Below are positions 28,360-37,362 of a stretch of DNA of 64,000 nucleotides, one piece after another (the first letter of the stretch is position 1; each line of letters opens with the position of its first letter). The position numbers and the translations under genes were made by a program. The stretch is from Fodinibacter sp963707895. GTDB taxonomy: Bacteria > Actinomycetota > Actinomycetes > Actinomycetales > Dermatophilaceae. Below the pieces are notes generated by a model. The model saw only the letters and a program-made list of their open reading frames with translations. It was not told where the DNA came from and made no database searches. The stretch is taken from the NCBI GenBank assembly GCA_963707895.1, contig CAVPRS010000002.1, positions 490,266 to 554,265 on the forward strand. Direction: 5' to 3'.

Positions 28360-30237
28360 TCACCGGCGCCGGAAGGTCAGCCGCAGCACGGCATACGCCG
28401 GTGCGTCACCCCCCGCCGCCTCGGTGCGGGCGTCGCGCATCCGGTCGAGCACGTCGCCGTCGACGTCGCCGACGAGCCGGAGCCCGAGGTCGTCGGCCCG
28501 GGCCACGATGCCGCGCACGCCCGCCGGGCGCACCGCGAAGTCGGGGTCGTCGTCACCGATCGGCACGGTGAGCACGAGGAGGCCGCCGGAGCGCAGCGCC
28601 CAGGACGCCTGGCCGATCGCGTGGTCGACGTCGGTGGCGGTGCACCCGCCGGGGTGCAGGCGGGTGATGACGTCGAGGCTGGCGGTGTCGACGTCGAGCA
28701 CCTCGACCGCGGCGCGGCGGCCGGTGAGCTCGAGCTCGACCGGCGCGAACCCGACGGCGCGCGACCAGCGGCCCATCGGGCTGCCGCTGCCGGACTCGTC
28801 GACGATGACCGAGGAGCGGTGGCCGTCGTCACGGATCCGCACGATCGCGGCGAGGGCGCCCAGCGCCGACCAGGCGGCGACCGGCTCACCCGGCCGGGGC
28901 AGGCCGAGCGCGCGGGCGATGCCCACGGCATCCCTCGCGTCGGCGTCCATGGCGAGCAGGTCGGTGGCGCGCACCCGCTCGGGGATGTCGGAGGGTGCGA
29001 GCTCGACCACCGGCCCGCGGCGGGAGCGGATGCCGGCGACGGTGGCCCGGGCGCGCGCCACCGGACCCAGCGGGACGACCGGGCGGGCGGGCTCGAGGTC
29101 GACGGGGGCGGCGGCCAGCGCCTCGATGCCCCCGACGTAGTTGGCCCACGGGCCGGTGAGGTCGGGCGCGCGCACCTCGGCCCGCAGCCGGTCGACCACC
29201 CCCGGCTCGGCGAGGTGGCGCAGCGCGGCGACCAGCGCGTCGCGGTCGCCCGGCGGCACGAGCAGCCCGTCGACGTCGTCGCGCACCTGCTCCGGGAAGG
29301 TGCCGACCGCACTCGCGAGCACCGGCACCCCGTGGCTCAGGGCCAGCAACGCGTTCTGCGAGGCGGTGGCGGTCCGGTAGGTCAGGGCGACGACGTCGTG
29401 GTGCGCCATCAGCTCCGCAATGCGTTCTGCCGGAACGTAACCCGAGTGCACCTCGACACGGTCCTCGACCCGCGGGTCGGCGGCCAGCTCGCGGACGCGG
29501 CGCCCGGCATCCCCCCACAGCTCGCCGGCGACGGTGAGGCGCAGGTCGGGCACGTCGCGCAGGGCGTCGACGAGCAGGTCGATGCCCTTGTAGTCGCGCA
29601 CGATGCCGAGCGAGAGCAGCCGCGGGGGGCCGTCGTGGTCGGGGCGGGGCAGAGCGGGGCCGCCGGGCAGGTGCGGCGGCAGGTCGAGCTCGCGCACGTG
29701 GGAGGCGCCGAGCTCCGCGGCCAGGCGTGCCTGCTCGTCGGAGTGCACGACGACGGCGTCGACCCGGCGGAGCAGGGCCTCCATCAGCTGCTTGTCGCCG
29801 GGGTGCCCCTCGTGCGGCAGCACGTTGTGCGCGATGAGCACGGTGCGCGGCCCGCGGCCGGTGGGCGTCGTGCGTCCCACGCCGGCGGCGCGCAGCAGGG
29901 CCAGGTGGGCGGGCACGACCGCGGGGATGACGTGCACGACGACGATCACGTCGACGTCGCGCAGCCGGCGTCCCGCGCGGACCCAGGTGTCGGGACGGGC
30001 CCAGCTCAGCACCCGAAGGGTGCGCGGGAACGGGTCGACGTCGGCCGAGCCGCCGGGCACCGACTGCTCACCGGGGTAGAGGGCGGTCGGGTACAGGTGG
30101 CTCCACGAGACCAGCGTGACGTCGTGCCCGGCCTCGGTGAGCTCGTGCGCGAGGGCCGTCGTGTGGGCCGCGACGCCGCCCTTGTAGGGGTGCGAGGGCC
30201 CGACGAGCGCGACCTTGAGCGAAGCGCTGTCAGACAC
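28360..30237 (-). CDS. GT4 glycosyltransferase fused to a methyltransferase-like domain
   Basis: A 625-residue protein. Residues about 8-370 form a GT4 (GT-B fold) enzyme: VGPSHPYKGGVAAHTTALAH at the N-terminus, LLSLGIVRDYKGIDLLVDAL and HHDVVALTYRTATASQNALL with the donor-binding region of the family. The last 200 residues resemble a degenerate Rossmann methyltransferase: AAVEVLDVDTASLDVITRLH and SGGLLVLTVPIGDDDPDFA, without a clear glycine-rich SAM loop. GTG 30237 overlaps the end of the GT2 gene by 8 bases. Confidence 0.83.
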   Translation of the reverse strand: MSDSASLKVALVGPSHPYKGGVAAHTTALAHELTEAGHDVTLVSWSHLYPTALYPGEQSVPGGSADVDPFPRTLRVLSWARPDTWVRAGRRLRDVDVIVVVHVIPAVVPAHLALLRAAGVGRTTPTGRGPRTVLIAHNVLPHEGHPGDKQLMEALLRRVDAVVVHSDEQARLAAELGASHVRELDLPPHLPGGPALPRPDHDGPPRLLSLGIVRDYKGIDLLVDALRDVPDLRLTVAGELWGDAGRRVRELAADPRVEDRVEVHSGYVPAERIAELMAHHDVVALTYRTATASQNALLALSHGVPVLASAVGTFPEQVRDDVDGLLVPPGDRDALVAALRHLAEPGVVDRLRAEVRAPDLTGPWANYVGGIEALAAAPVDLEPARPVVPLGPVARARATVAGIRSRRGPVVELAPSDIPERVRATDLLAMDADARDAVGIARALGLPRPGEPVAAWSALGALAAIVRIRDDGHRSSVIVDESGSGSPMGRWSRAVGFAPVELELTGRRAAVEVLDVDTASLDVITRLHPGGCTATDVDHAIGQASWALRSGGLLVLTVPIGDDDPDFAVRPAGVRGIVARADDLGLRLVGDVDGDVLDRMRDARTEAAGGDAPAYAVLRLTFRRR

Positions 30238-31413
30238 CGTCTCTCGACCTCACCACGAGGTCCGAGAGCAGCGCGAGGCTGGCGATCATGATGCCGCTGA
30301 CGATGAGCAGCACCGTGCTGGCCGGGAAGTAGAACGGGTGGCGGAACATGTCGACGACCGCCTTGACCAGGCCGATCACGACCATCCACAGCGCCGGGGG
30401 CATGAGCACCTTGAGCGGGTCGAAGTACATGACCATGCGCAGCACCTGGAGGATGTAGCGGTAGGCGTCGTTGACGAAGTGGAACTTGCTGACGCCGGCC
30501 CGCTTGGCGTAGCTCGTCTCGACGTACTTGATGTCGTGCTGGTTGCTCAGGAACGCGATGGTGATCGTCGTGACGCACGAGAACCCGGCGGGCAGCAGCC
30601 GCAGGTAGGGCAGCGACACCTCGCGGCGGAAGGCCCGCAGGCCCGAGTTGAGGTCGGGGATGCGCGACTTGGTCAGCCACTCGGCGATCTTGCGGATCAG
30701 CCACTTCGCCGGGACCCGGGCCCACTTGTGGGTGCCCTCCTCGGTGGTCCGCGCGCCCACGACCTGGTCGTAGGTGGCGTCGTCGCGCAGGAGGCGGACG
30801 AGCTCGGGGATCCGCTCGTTCTCGTAGGTCATGTCGGCGTCGGTCCAGACGACGATCTCGCCACGGGCCTGCTGGGTGCCGATCCGGCGGGCGGTGCCGG
30901 AGCCACCGTTGCGGCGGAACGGCAGGATCCGCAGGTGCGGGTAGGTGCTCTGGGCCTTGCGGAGCACGTCGAGCGTGTCGTCGGTGCTGGCGTCGTCGAT
31001 GCAGAGCAGCTCGTAGGTGAGCTCGCTGTCGCCCATCGCGGCGGTGATCCGCTCGATCTCCTGCAGCACGTGGGCGCCCTCGTTGAAGCAGGGCAGCACG
31101 ACGGTGACGTAGGGGGCCGGGCCCGGGCCGGCGGCGTCGTCCTCGATCGGGTACGACGGGTGGCCGGCCCGCGCGCCCGGCGCGACCGGTGCTCCGGGCC
31201 GTCCGGCACCCCCGGTGCGCCGACCGCGGTCGGCGACGGCACGGCATCCGCGCCGGCGGCCAGACGGGGGATGCGGGTGGTGACCGCCGGGTCGTCGCTG
31301 GTGCCGGCCAGCTCACCGCGCCGCACGGAGATCTTCTCGGTGGGGGCGGCGTGGACAACGGTGTGGTCTGGGTCGGCGGAGCCCGAGGGCGCGGCGTGGG
31401 GGTGCTCGTTCAT
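30230..31413 (-). CDS. GT2 glycosyltransferase with C-terminal membrane helices, one apparent frameshift
   Basis: About 393 residues. After an 80-residue low-complexity N-terminus comes a GT2 domain: YVTVVLPCFNEGAHVLQEI, LLCIDDASTDDTLDVL, GEIVVWTDADMTYENERIP, then IPDLNSGLRAFRREVSLPYL. Two hydrophobic helices close the protein (LWMVVIGLVKAVVDMF and STVLLIVSGIMIASLAL). This is the arrangement of polyprenyl-phosphate sugar synthases. The N-terminal segment from ATG 31413 is in another frame from the GT2 core; one base appears missing near 31190. It heads the operon that runs to the AlkA gene. Confidence 0.82.
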
Positions 31414-31476
31414 CGCTGGTGAGCCTACCGGCGGGGGCTGCGCCTCCCGCCCGCCACAACTTTCCCGCCCGATGAG

Positions 31477-31527
31477 GGAACCTTCACCTTCGCACCGGAA
31501 CCGTTCCGGTGCGAAGGTGAAGGTTCC
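31477..31527. repeat. 51-base perfect inverted repeat
   Basis: A 25-base arm (31477-31501) is followed by a single C and its exact reverse complement (31503-31527). It lies between the topoisomerase stop and the GT2 start on the same strand. It would form a long uninterrupted hairpin in RNA or a cruciform in DNA and probably ends topoisomerase transcription, but it is far longer than a normal terminator stem. Confidence 0.95.
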
Positions 31528-31545
31528 GGTGCCCAGCGGTGCCGG

Positions 31546-32553
31546 TCAGTCGGCGTTGTCGATGAGCCGGGCGACGGCCTTCTCGATGGCGGCCTGGCGC
31601 TTGCTGTCATCGCGGTACCGCTTGGCCAGCGTGGGCGCGATGGTGACGCCCTGCTCGTACTGGTCGATGACCCGCGGGTCGACATAGGACTTGCGCGCGA
31701 TCGTCGGGGTGTTGCCGAGGTAGGCCGCGACCTCCTCCATCGCTGCCTTGACCGCGCGCTTCTTCGAGGTCGTGGTGTCGCCCTTCTGCGGGCTCTCGGC
31801 CAGGGCCACCGCTGCGAGCACCGTGGCGTGCCAGGTGCGGAAGTCCTTGGCGGTGAGGTCCTCGTGCACCATCTGGGTGATGTAGGCGTTCACCGCCGAC
31901 GCGTCGAGGTCGGCCCAGCGCGCCTCACCGCGGTAGGCCAGCAGCCGGGCCGACCCCCCTCGACGGCGGCGCATCAGGTTGAGCGAGTCGATGACGTGCG
32001 GGTCACTGATCGTGATCGAGTGCTCGATGCCCGACTTGCCGACGAAGCTGAAGACGAGGTCGCCGTTCACCCGCCGCACGTGGCGCCGCTCGAGCGTGGT
32101 GAGGCCGAAGGAGCCGTTGGCATCGGCGTAGGCGTCGCTGCCGATCCGGAAGTAGCCGAGGTCGAGCAGCCGGGTGGCGGTCGCGGCGGCGCGCGAGAGC
32201 GGCATCCCCTCACCCTGCAGGTCCTCGATCATCCGCTCGCGCGCCCGGGCCAGGCGCGCCCCTGCCACCTTGACCCGGTCGAACTTGAGCTGGTCGCGCT
32301 TGGTGCGCCAGTCGGGGTGGTAGAGGTACTGGCGGCGGCCGGCGTCGTCGGTGCCGAGGGCCTGGATGTGGCCGTTGGGGTACGGGCAGATCCACACGTC
32401 GCGCCACGCCGGGGGGATCGCCAGGGACCGGATCCGCTCGACCTCGTCGGCGGGGAGCCTTCGCCCGTCGGCGTCGAGGTACGTGAAGCCCTTCCCCGCG
32501 CGCTTGCGGGTCCACCCCTTCATCTGCGGGGAGACCCGCCGCAACCGCGCCAT
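31546..32553 (-). CDS. DNA topoisomerase IB, poxvirus type
   Basis: A 335-residue type IB topoisomerase; it relaxes supercoils by a tyrosine-DNA intermediate. The N-terminal domain begins RLRRVSPQMKGWTRKRAGKG and contains IPPAWRDVWICPYPNGHIQA. The catalytic core shows LGYFRIGSDAYADANGSFGL, FVGKSGIEHSITI, RTWHATVLAAVAL and ARKSYVDPRVIDQYEQG, where the tyrosine of KSYV is the nucleophile. I chose ATG 32553 since the family starts here; the frame extends 11 codons upstream. Confidence 0.93.
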   Translation of the reverse strand: MARLRRVSPQMKGWTRKRAGKGFTYLDADGRRLPADEVERIRSLAIPPAWRDVWICPYPNGHIQALGTDDAGRRQYLYHPDWRTKRDQLKFDRVKVAGARLARARERMIEDLQGEGMPLSRAAATATRLLDLGYFRIGSDAYADANGSFGLTTLERRHVRRVNGDLVFSFVGKSGIEHSITISDPHVIDSLNLMRRRRGGSARLLAYRGEARWADLDASAVNAYITQMVHEDLTAKDFRTWHATVLAAVALAESPQKGDTTTSKKRAVKAAMEEVAAYLGNTPTIARKSYVDPRVIDQYEQGVTIAPTLAKRYRDDSKRQAAIEKAVARLIDNAD

Positions 32554-32607
32554 GCTGCGGACCCTACCCGCGGTGGGGGCCGACAACCCCGCAGGTCAGC
32601 GGCGGTT

Positions 32608-32639
32608 CCGCGGCCCGGTCGGGCCGGGTCGGGCCGCGG
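32608..32639. terminator. GC-rich hairpin downstream of the thioesterase
   Basis: CCGCGGCCCG (32608-32617) pairs with CGGGCCGCGG (32630-32639) around a 12-base loop. It follows the thioesterase stop and precedes the topoisomerase start on the same strand. No U-tract. Confidence 0.5.
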
Positions 32640-32659
32640 TCCGCGTCAGGGGCGGCAGC

Positions 32660-33218
32660 TCAGGCGAAGATCATGCAGCTGCTCGTGGCGTGCGCGACCA
32701 GCCGGCCCTGCTCGTCGCTCAGCTGCGCCTGCGCGAGGGCCGTGCGGCGACCGCGCTGGATGACGGTGCCCTCGCAGGTGAGCAGCCCCGACTCGACGGT
32801 GACCGGCCGCAGGAACTTCACGGTGAGGTCGAGCGAGGTGTAGCCCTCCCCCACGGCGAGCGTGGAGTGCACCGCGCAGCCCGCGGCCGTGTCGAGCAGG
32901 GTCGAGATGACGCCCCCGTGCACGGTTGCCGAGCGGGTTGTAGTGGAAGTCGGCCGCAGGCATCTCGACGACGACCCGGCCGCGCTCCGGGCGCAGGTCC
33001 GTGATGCCCAGGGTCGCCATGATCGGCGGGGGCGGCAGGGTGCCGTCGACCATCGCCTCGAGCTGGGCGAGGCCGTCGAGGCCGTCGAGGCGGCGCGGGT
33101 CGACCTGTCCGGGCGTGGCCCACGTGAAGGTGCGCGACCTGGTGTGGAAGGTCGGCGCGTCCGCGGGGTGCGCGCTGTGGGTGGCGTCCTGGGCGGCCTC
33201 CGGCTGGGTCTGCGTCAT
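32660..33218 (-). CDS. PaaI-type hotdog thioesterase, one apparent frameshift
   Basis: About 185 residues of the hotdog fold, hydrolysing acyl-CoA thioesters. The conserved helix is HGGVISTLLDTAAGCAVHST, and CMIFA ends the last strand. The N-terminal 95 residues (RTFTWATPGQVDPRRLDGL to FHYNPLG) are in another frame; a single extra base near 32925 joins FHYNPLG to TVHGG. The start ATG 33218 faces the HxlR regulator 46 bases away, suggesting that the regulator controls this gene. Confidence 0.82.
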
Positions 33219-33244
33219 GGATCCAGCATGCGTGGCCTTGCTGA

Positions 33245-33259
33245 GTCTGTCAACCAGAC
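33245..33259. promoter_or_regulatory. Inverted repeat GTCTG-N5-CAGAC between the thioesterase and HxlR genes
   Basis: A perfect 5+5 inverted repeat about 5 bases before the HxlR ATG and 26 bases before the thioesterase ATG. On the minus strand it contains TTGACA. The position suits an operator for autoregulation and control of the divergent gene. Confidence 0.45.
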
Positions 33260-33264
33260 CTAGC

Positions 33265-33777
33265 ATGGATGCCGTGCCCGCCCCCTCGTTCTCACCGCCC
33301 GCCCTCGCGTGGTCCACCGACAACTGCACCATCGGGCGCGCCATGGAGGTGCTCGGCGAGAAGTGGACCTTCGTCGTGCTGCGCGAGGTGTTCAACGGCA
33401 TCCGGCGGTTCGACGACATGCGGCGGCACACCGGCATCCCGCGACAGGTGCTGACCGACCGGCTGGCCCTGCTCGTCGACCAGGACGTGCTGCGCCGCGA
33501 GCCCTACCGCGAGGCCGGGCAGCGCGAACGGCACGAGTACCGCCTGACCGAGAAGGGGTTCGCGCTGTTCCCGGTCATGGTGGCGATCGCGCAGTGGGGT
33601 GACCGCTACCTCGCGGGACCGGAGGGTCCGCCGATCGAGTTCGTGCACCGCGAGTGCGGGGCACCGGTCGAGGCGCACCTGCGCTGCGCCGACGGCCACG
33701 AGCTCGACCGGCCGCGCGACGTCGTGGGCCGACCCGGCCCGGGGGTGCGCCCGGCGACGACCGACCGCCGCGGCTGA
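33265..33777 (+). CDS. HxlR family transcriptional regulator
   Basis: A 170-residue winged-helix regulator. The core is CTIGRAMEVLGEKWTFVVLR, the HxlR opening with a single cysteine, then RRFDDMRRHTGIPRQVLTDR (recognition helix), LLVDQDVLRREPY and YRLTEKGFALFPVMVAIAQW (wing and dimer helix). A C-terminal extension of 55 residues includes HRECGAPVEAHLRCADGHEL, a possible four-residue metal site not present in short HxlR proteins. It probably regulates the divergent thioesterase through the inverted repeat at 33245. Confidence 0.9.
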   Translation: MDAVPAPSFSPPALAWSTDNCTIGRAMEVLGEKWTFVVLREVFNGIRRFDDMRRHTGIPRQVLTDRLALLVDQDVLRREPYREAGQRERHEYRLTEKGFALFPVMVAIAQWGDRYLAGPEGPPIEFVHRECGAPVEAHLRCADGHELDRPRDVVGRPGPGVRPATTDRRG

Positions 33778-33858
33778 CCGCCCGGTCGGCCGACGCGGTC
33801 GACGGGGGCGACGATCGGGTCATTTGGCCGCACCTGCCGCCTGTGACACGGTTGCCCC

Positions 33859-34653
33859 ATGCCGGGCCTGTCGACAGACGCCGTTCTCGACCTCCTGCGC
33901 GAGGTCGCCGCCGAGGTCATCACCCCTCGCTTCCGATCGCTCGCCGCGGGCGAGGTGATGGAGAAGAACCCCGGCGACCTGGTCACCGTCGCCGACCGCG
34001 AGGCCGAGGTGCTCATCACCGACCGGCTCACGGCCGCCTACCCCGATGCCGTGGTGCTCGGTGAGGAGGCCTTCGCCGCCGACCACACGCTGATGGACAG
34101 CTACCTCGCGGCCGAGCACGCGTTCACGGTCGACCCGGTCGACGGCACCAAGAACTTCGTGAACGGCTCCCCCGACCACGCCGTGATGGTCGCCGAGACC
34201 GTCGGCGGGGCGACGGTGCGCGCGTGGATCTGGCAACCCGAGCACGAGGTGTCGTGGGTCGCCGAGCTCGGTGCCGGCACCCTGCGCAACGGCGAGCCGG
34301 CGCGCACCACACCGGTGCTCGACGGCCACGAGCCCCGCGGCGTCACGTCGATGTGGTCGATGCGCGACCACCGCCTCGGCGACCTGCCCGCGATGCGCCT
34401 GTCGTGGGTCTGCTGCGGGGTCGACTACCCGCGCCTCATCGAGGGCGCCACCGACTACATCCTCTACAGCCGCTCCAACCCGTGGGACCACGCACCGGGC
34501 ACGCTGCTCGTCACCGAGGCCGGCGGCACGGTCGGCCACCCCGACGGCTCGGCCTACACGCCTCGCTCGCTGCGCCCCGGGCTCGTCGTCGCCGTCGACC
34601 GTCCGACGTACGCCGTCGTGCAGCGCCGGGTGGCCCCCACCTTCGAGCGCTGA
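33859..34653 (+). CDS. Inositol monophosphatase family phosphatase
   Basis: A 264-residue Mg-dependent phosphatase. The metal motifs are all present: VLGEEAFAAD, the core FTVDPVDGTKNFVNG, and NPWDHAPGTLLVTEAGG near the C-terminus. Substrate could be inositol-1-phosphate, histidinol phosphate or fructose bisphosphate; the sequence does not decide. ATG 33859 is preceded by a short gap from the HxlR stop, so co-transcription is possible but there is no overlap. Confidence 0.9.
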   Translation: MPGLSTDAVLDLLREVAAEVITPRFRSLAAGEVMEKNPGDLVTVADREAEVLITDRLTAAYPDAVVLGEEAFAADHTLMDSYLAAEHAFTVDPVDGTKNFVNGSPDHAVMVAETVGGATVRAWIWQPEHEVSWVAELGAGTLRNGEPARTTPVLDGHEPRGVTSMWSMRDHRLGDLPAMRLSWVCCGVDYPRLIEGATDYILYSRSNPWDHAPGTLLVTEAGGTVGHPDGSAYTPRSLRPGLVVAVDRPTYAVVQRRVAPTFER

Positions 34654-34742
34654 GGACATCTGCCGCGATGGGTGCCGCAACGGTCGCCCCGGCAGCCACC
34701 TGAGCACCCAACTCGACGAGATCCGGGGCGAGGTCGATGAGG

Positions 34743-36901
34743 CTACGGCGCCGGGGCGAGCCAGACCCGGACCGGCAGCGGGTCGGTGTGCGACGGCCGC
34801 TGCTCGAGCACGTGCTCGTCCTCGCGGACCGTGGTGTCGGTGACCGCCTCCGGTGCCACCCCGAGCCCGTCGAGGGCCTTCGTCGAGTCGGCGGCCAGCA
34901 GCACGAGCCGGCCGCCACCGGCCGCGACCCGCGAGGACACCTCCGCGACGGTCGAGGCCAGCTGCGCCGGGTCGGCCCGCAGCGCCGACGTCGTCGACAG
35001 CGCCGGGACGCCGCACATCCCGCGGACCACCTGCGGCCACTCGTTCGCGGCCCGGGAGTCGACGGCCAGGACGACGTCGCCGGGCGCCAACGCGTCGCAG
35101 ACCGCGTCGACCGCGGCGAGCGACCCCCGCTCGACTCCCCCGGCCCGGTGCGGCCAGGTGGCCACCGCGGCCGGCACCACCACGAGGATGCCGACGACCC
35201 CGGCCGCCACGACACCCACCCACGGACGTCCAGCGACCCGTGACCGCCGCAGCGCCCACGTCACGCCAGTGACCACGAGCGCCACCACCAGCGGCAGCGC
35301 GACGAGCAGCCGCCGGTCGGCCCACGGGTGGTCGGGCGTGATGCCGGGCCGCAGCAGGGTCAGCAGCGTCGAGCCCGACGCCACGAGCAGCGCCGGGAGC
35401 CAGTCGTCGACCCTCCGCTCGCCGGCCGACAGCACCGCGCGGCGCACGAGCACGGCGAGCACCGCGAGCGCGACCACCAGGGCGACCGGCCCGACGTACC
35501 AGGACAGCCAGCTCACGGTCTGCTCGGCGTAGGTGCGCCCTCCGTCGACGGGCAGGCCCTGGCGCGCCTGCATCCCCGCGACGTAGCGCGACCCGGGGTC
35601 GTTCGGGTCCTGGCGCGCGACCTGCCAGAGCGGACGGCTCGCGAGGTAGAGGCCCGCCAGCACGACGAGCCCGGCCGCGACGTCGGGTAGCCACCGGACG
35701 ACGACCGACGGCAGCCGCCACCCGCGCCGCCAGAGCACGAGCGCCAGCCACGAGCCGCCGCCGACCAGCACGCCGAGCGCGACCAGTGGAACGAGGCTGG
35801 CCGCGATCGACGTGAGGTACTGCCACGACAGCCCGACGGCGGCCACCGCCGAGACGAGCAGCGACAGCCCGAGCCCGACGAGCACGGGACGCGCCCACCG
35901 GCCCCCGAAAGCCGCCCCGAGGGCCAGCACCGGCAGGAGCAGCACCACCTCGCGCAGGGCGTCGACCCGCACCAGTCCGGTGCCACCGACGAGGAGCCCG
36001 GCGAGGAGCCCGGCCCGCGCCGACGCGTCGTGGCGCACCAGCGACCACAGCGGTGCCCGGCCCACGACCATCCCCTGAGACGACGCGTCGCCCACGAACC
36101 CGGCCACGCCCGCTCCGCCCGATCCCACACCACCCCCGATCCCGCACCACCGGGCCCCGCGGCACCACGCCCGGCAGTCACCGCCAGCGTGACGGCCAGC
36201 AGCCCGGCCGTGAGCGTGAGCATCGCGAGCGGCTCCGAGTAGGTCGCCCGCGCGGTGTGCAGCACCGGGAACAGGATCCCGGTGCCCGCCGCCGTCGCCA
36301 CCCCCGCCCACGGTCCCGCGACCCGTGCGACGAGCAGCCCCAGCGCGAGCAGCGCCAGGCCCATCGCCACCGCGGGCAGCAGCATCGCCGCCCCCGCTCC
36401 CCCGACCCACCACCCGAACGCGTAGATCGCCGCCGGCCCGATGACGAACTGCGGCTGCACCGCCGGGGACGAGCTCGACCCCGCCTCGAAGAACGCCGGG
36501 CTCGCCAGCGTCACCCCGGGCAGGTCGAGCACCGACGAACCGCCGACCGACCCGGGGTCGACGGACACGACCCGCTCGTGCGTCGTCGCCAGGCTCACGG
36601 CGGCCTGCAGGTTGCTCGCGGCGTCGCGCCGCGGCAGCACCTGCTCGGAGTGCGTCGCCCCGGCCCACCCGGTGAACCCCACGACCACGGCGACGAGCGC
36701 GACCGAGGCCGCGACCGGCATCCGCACGGGTGGGATGACGCGCACGCACCACCAGCACGCGACGGCCAGCCCGAGTGCCACCGGCCACGCCAGCCACGGC
36801 GACCACCAGCCCACCGCCGACAGCCCGGCTGCGACGGCGCTGACGAGCACGACCCACAGGGCCGCGCCGACGGCGAGGGCCGGCAGGAGGCGGGGCTTCA
36901 C
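34743..36901 (-). CDS. Large multipass membrane protein, one apparent frameshift
   Basis: About 719 residues with around a dozen helices and a soluble C-terminal domain of about 150 residues (AVDAVCDALAPGDVVLAVDS to VRVWLAPAP). The architecture recalls GT-C glycosyltransferases; the first extracytoplasmic loop has LPRRDAASNLQAAVSLATTH. No clear family. The first 260 residues and the rest lie in different frames; one indel near 36130 joins them in a low-complexity Gly-rich linker. Its GTG start overlaps the TGA of the tagD-like gene, so the two are coupled. Confidence 0.68.
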
Positions 36902-37302
36902 GACCCCAGGCTGGCGATGTGCTCGATGATGCCCGTGGTCGACACCGACGGGGTGCGGGGCAGGTAGACGACCTCGCAGACGTCGGAGACCCAGTCGAAC
37001 TTGCCGGCCCAGTCGTCGCCCATGACGAGCACGTCGGCCCCGTGCTCGACGATGTAGTCACGCTTCTGCTCCAGCGACTCCTCGACGAACACCTCGTCGA
37101 CGACCCGCAGGCTCGCGACGATCTCCATCCGCTCGTCCTGGGTGTAGACCGGCGCCCGGCCCTTCTTGGCGATGTTGAGCGCGTCGGCCGAGACCCCCAC
37201 CACGAGCCGGTCGCCGAGGGCGGCGGCCCGCTGGAGCACCCGGATGTGCCCGACGTGGAACACGTCGAAGGTGCCGAAGGTGATCACCGTGCGCTCACTC
37301 AT
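36898..37302 (-). CDS. tagD: Glycerol-3-phosphate cytidylyltransferase-like enzyme
   Basis: A 134-residue nucleotidyltransferase that would make CDP-glycerol (or a similar CDP-polyol) from CTP. The HxGH motif is in TFGTFDVFHVGHIRVL, and the second motif in LPRTPSVSTTGIIE matches the family's RTxxISTT. The length is that of TagD. In teichoic acid pathways this is the first committed step, so the coupled downstream membrane protein may use the product. ATG 37302 is divergent from the TIGR03089 gene by 60 bases. Confidence 0.88.
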   Translation of the reverse strand: MSERTVITFGTFDVFHVGHIRVLQRAAALGDRLVVGVSADALNIAKKGRAPVYTQDERMEIVASLRVVDEVFVEESLEQKRDYIVEHGADVLVMGDDWAGKFDWVSDVCEVVYLPRTPSVSTTGIIEHIASLGS

Positions 37303-37362
37303 GCCGGGAAGCCTAGTGGCCGACCGGGTCGCTCCAGACCGCACCGCACTAGGGTCGCGACG

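Noticed and set aside
27427..30291. A 954-codon plus-strand frame across the UPF0104 and GT4 genes
   Set aside because: Low-complexity shadow translation; the minus-strand frames carry clear family motifs and good start sites.
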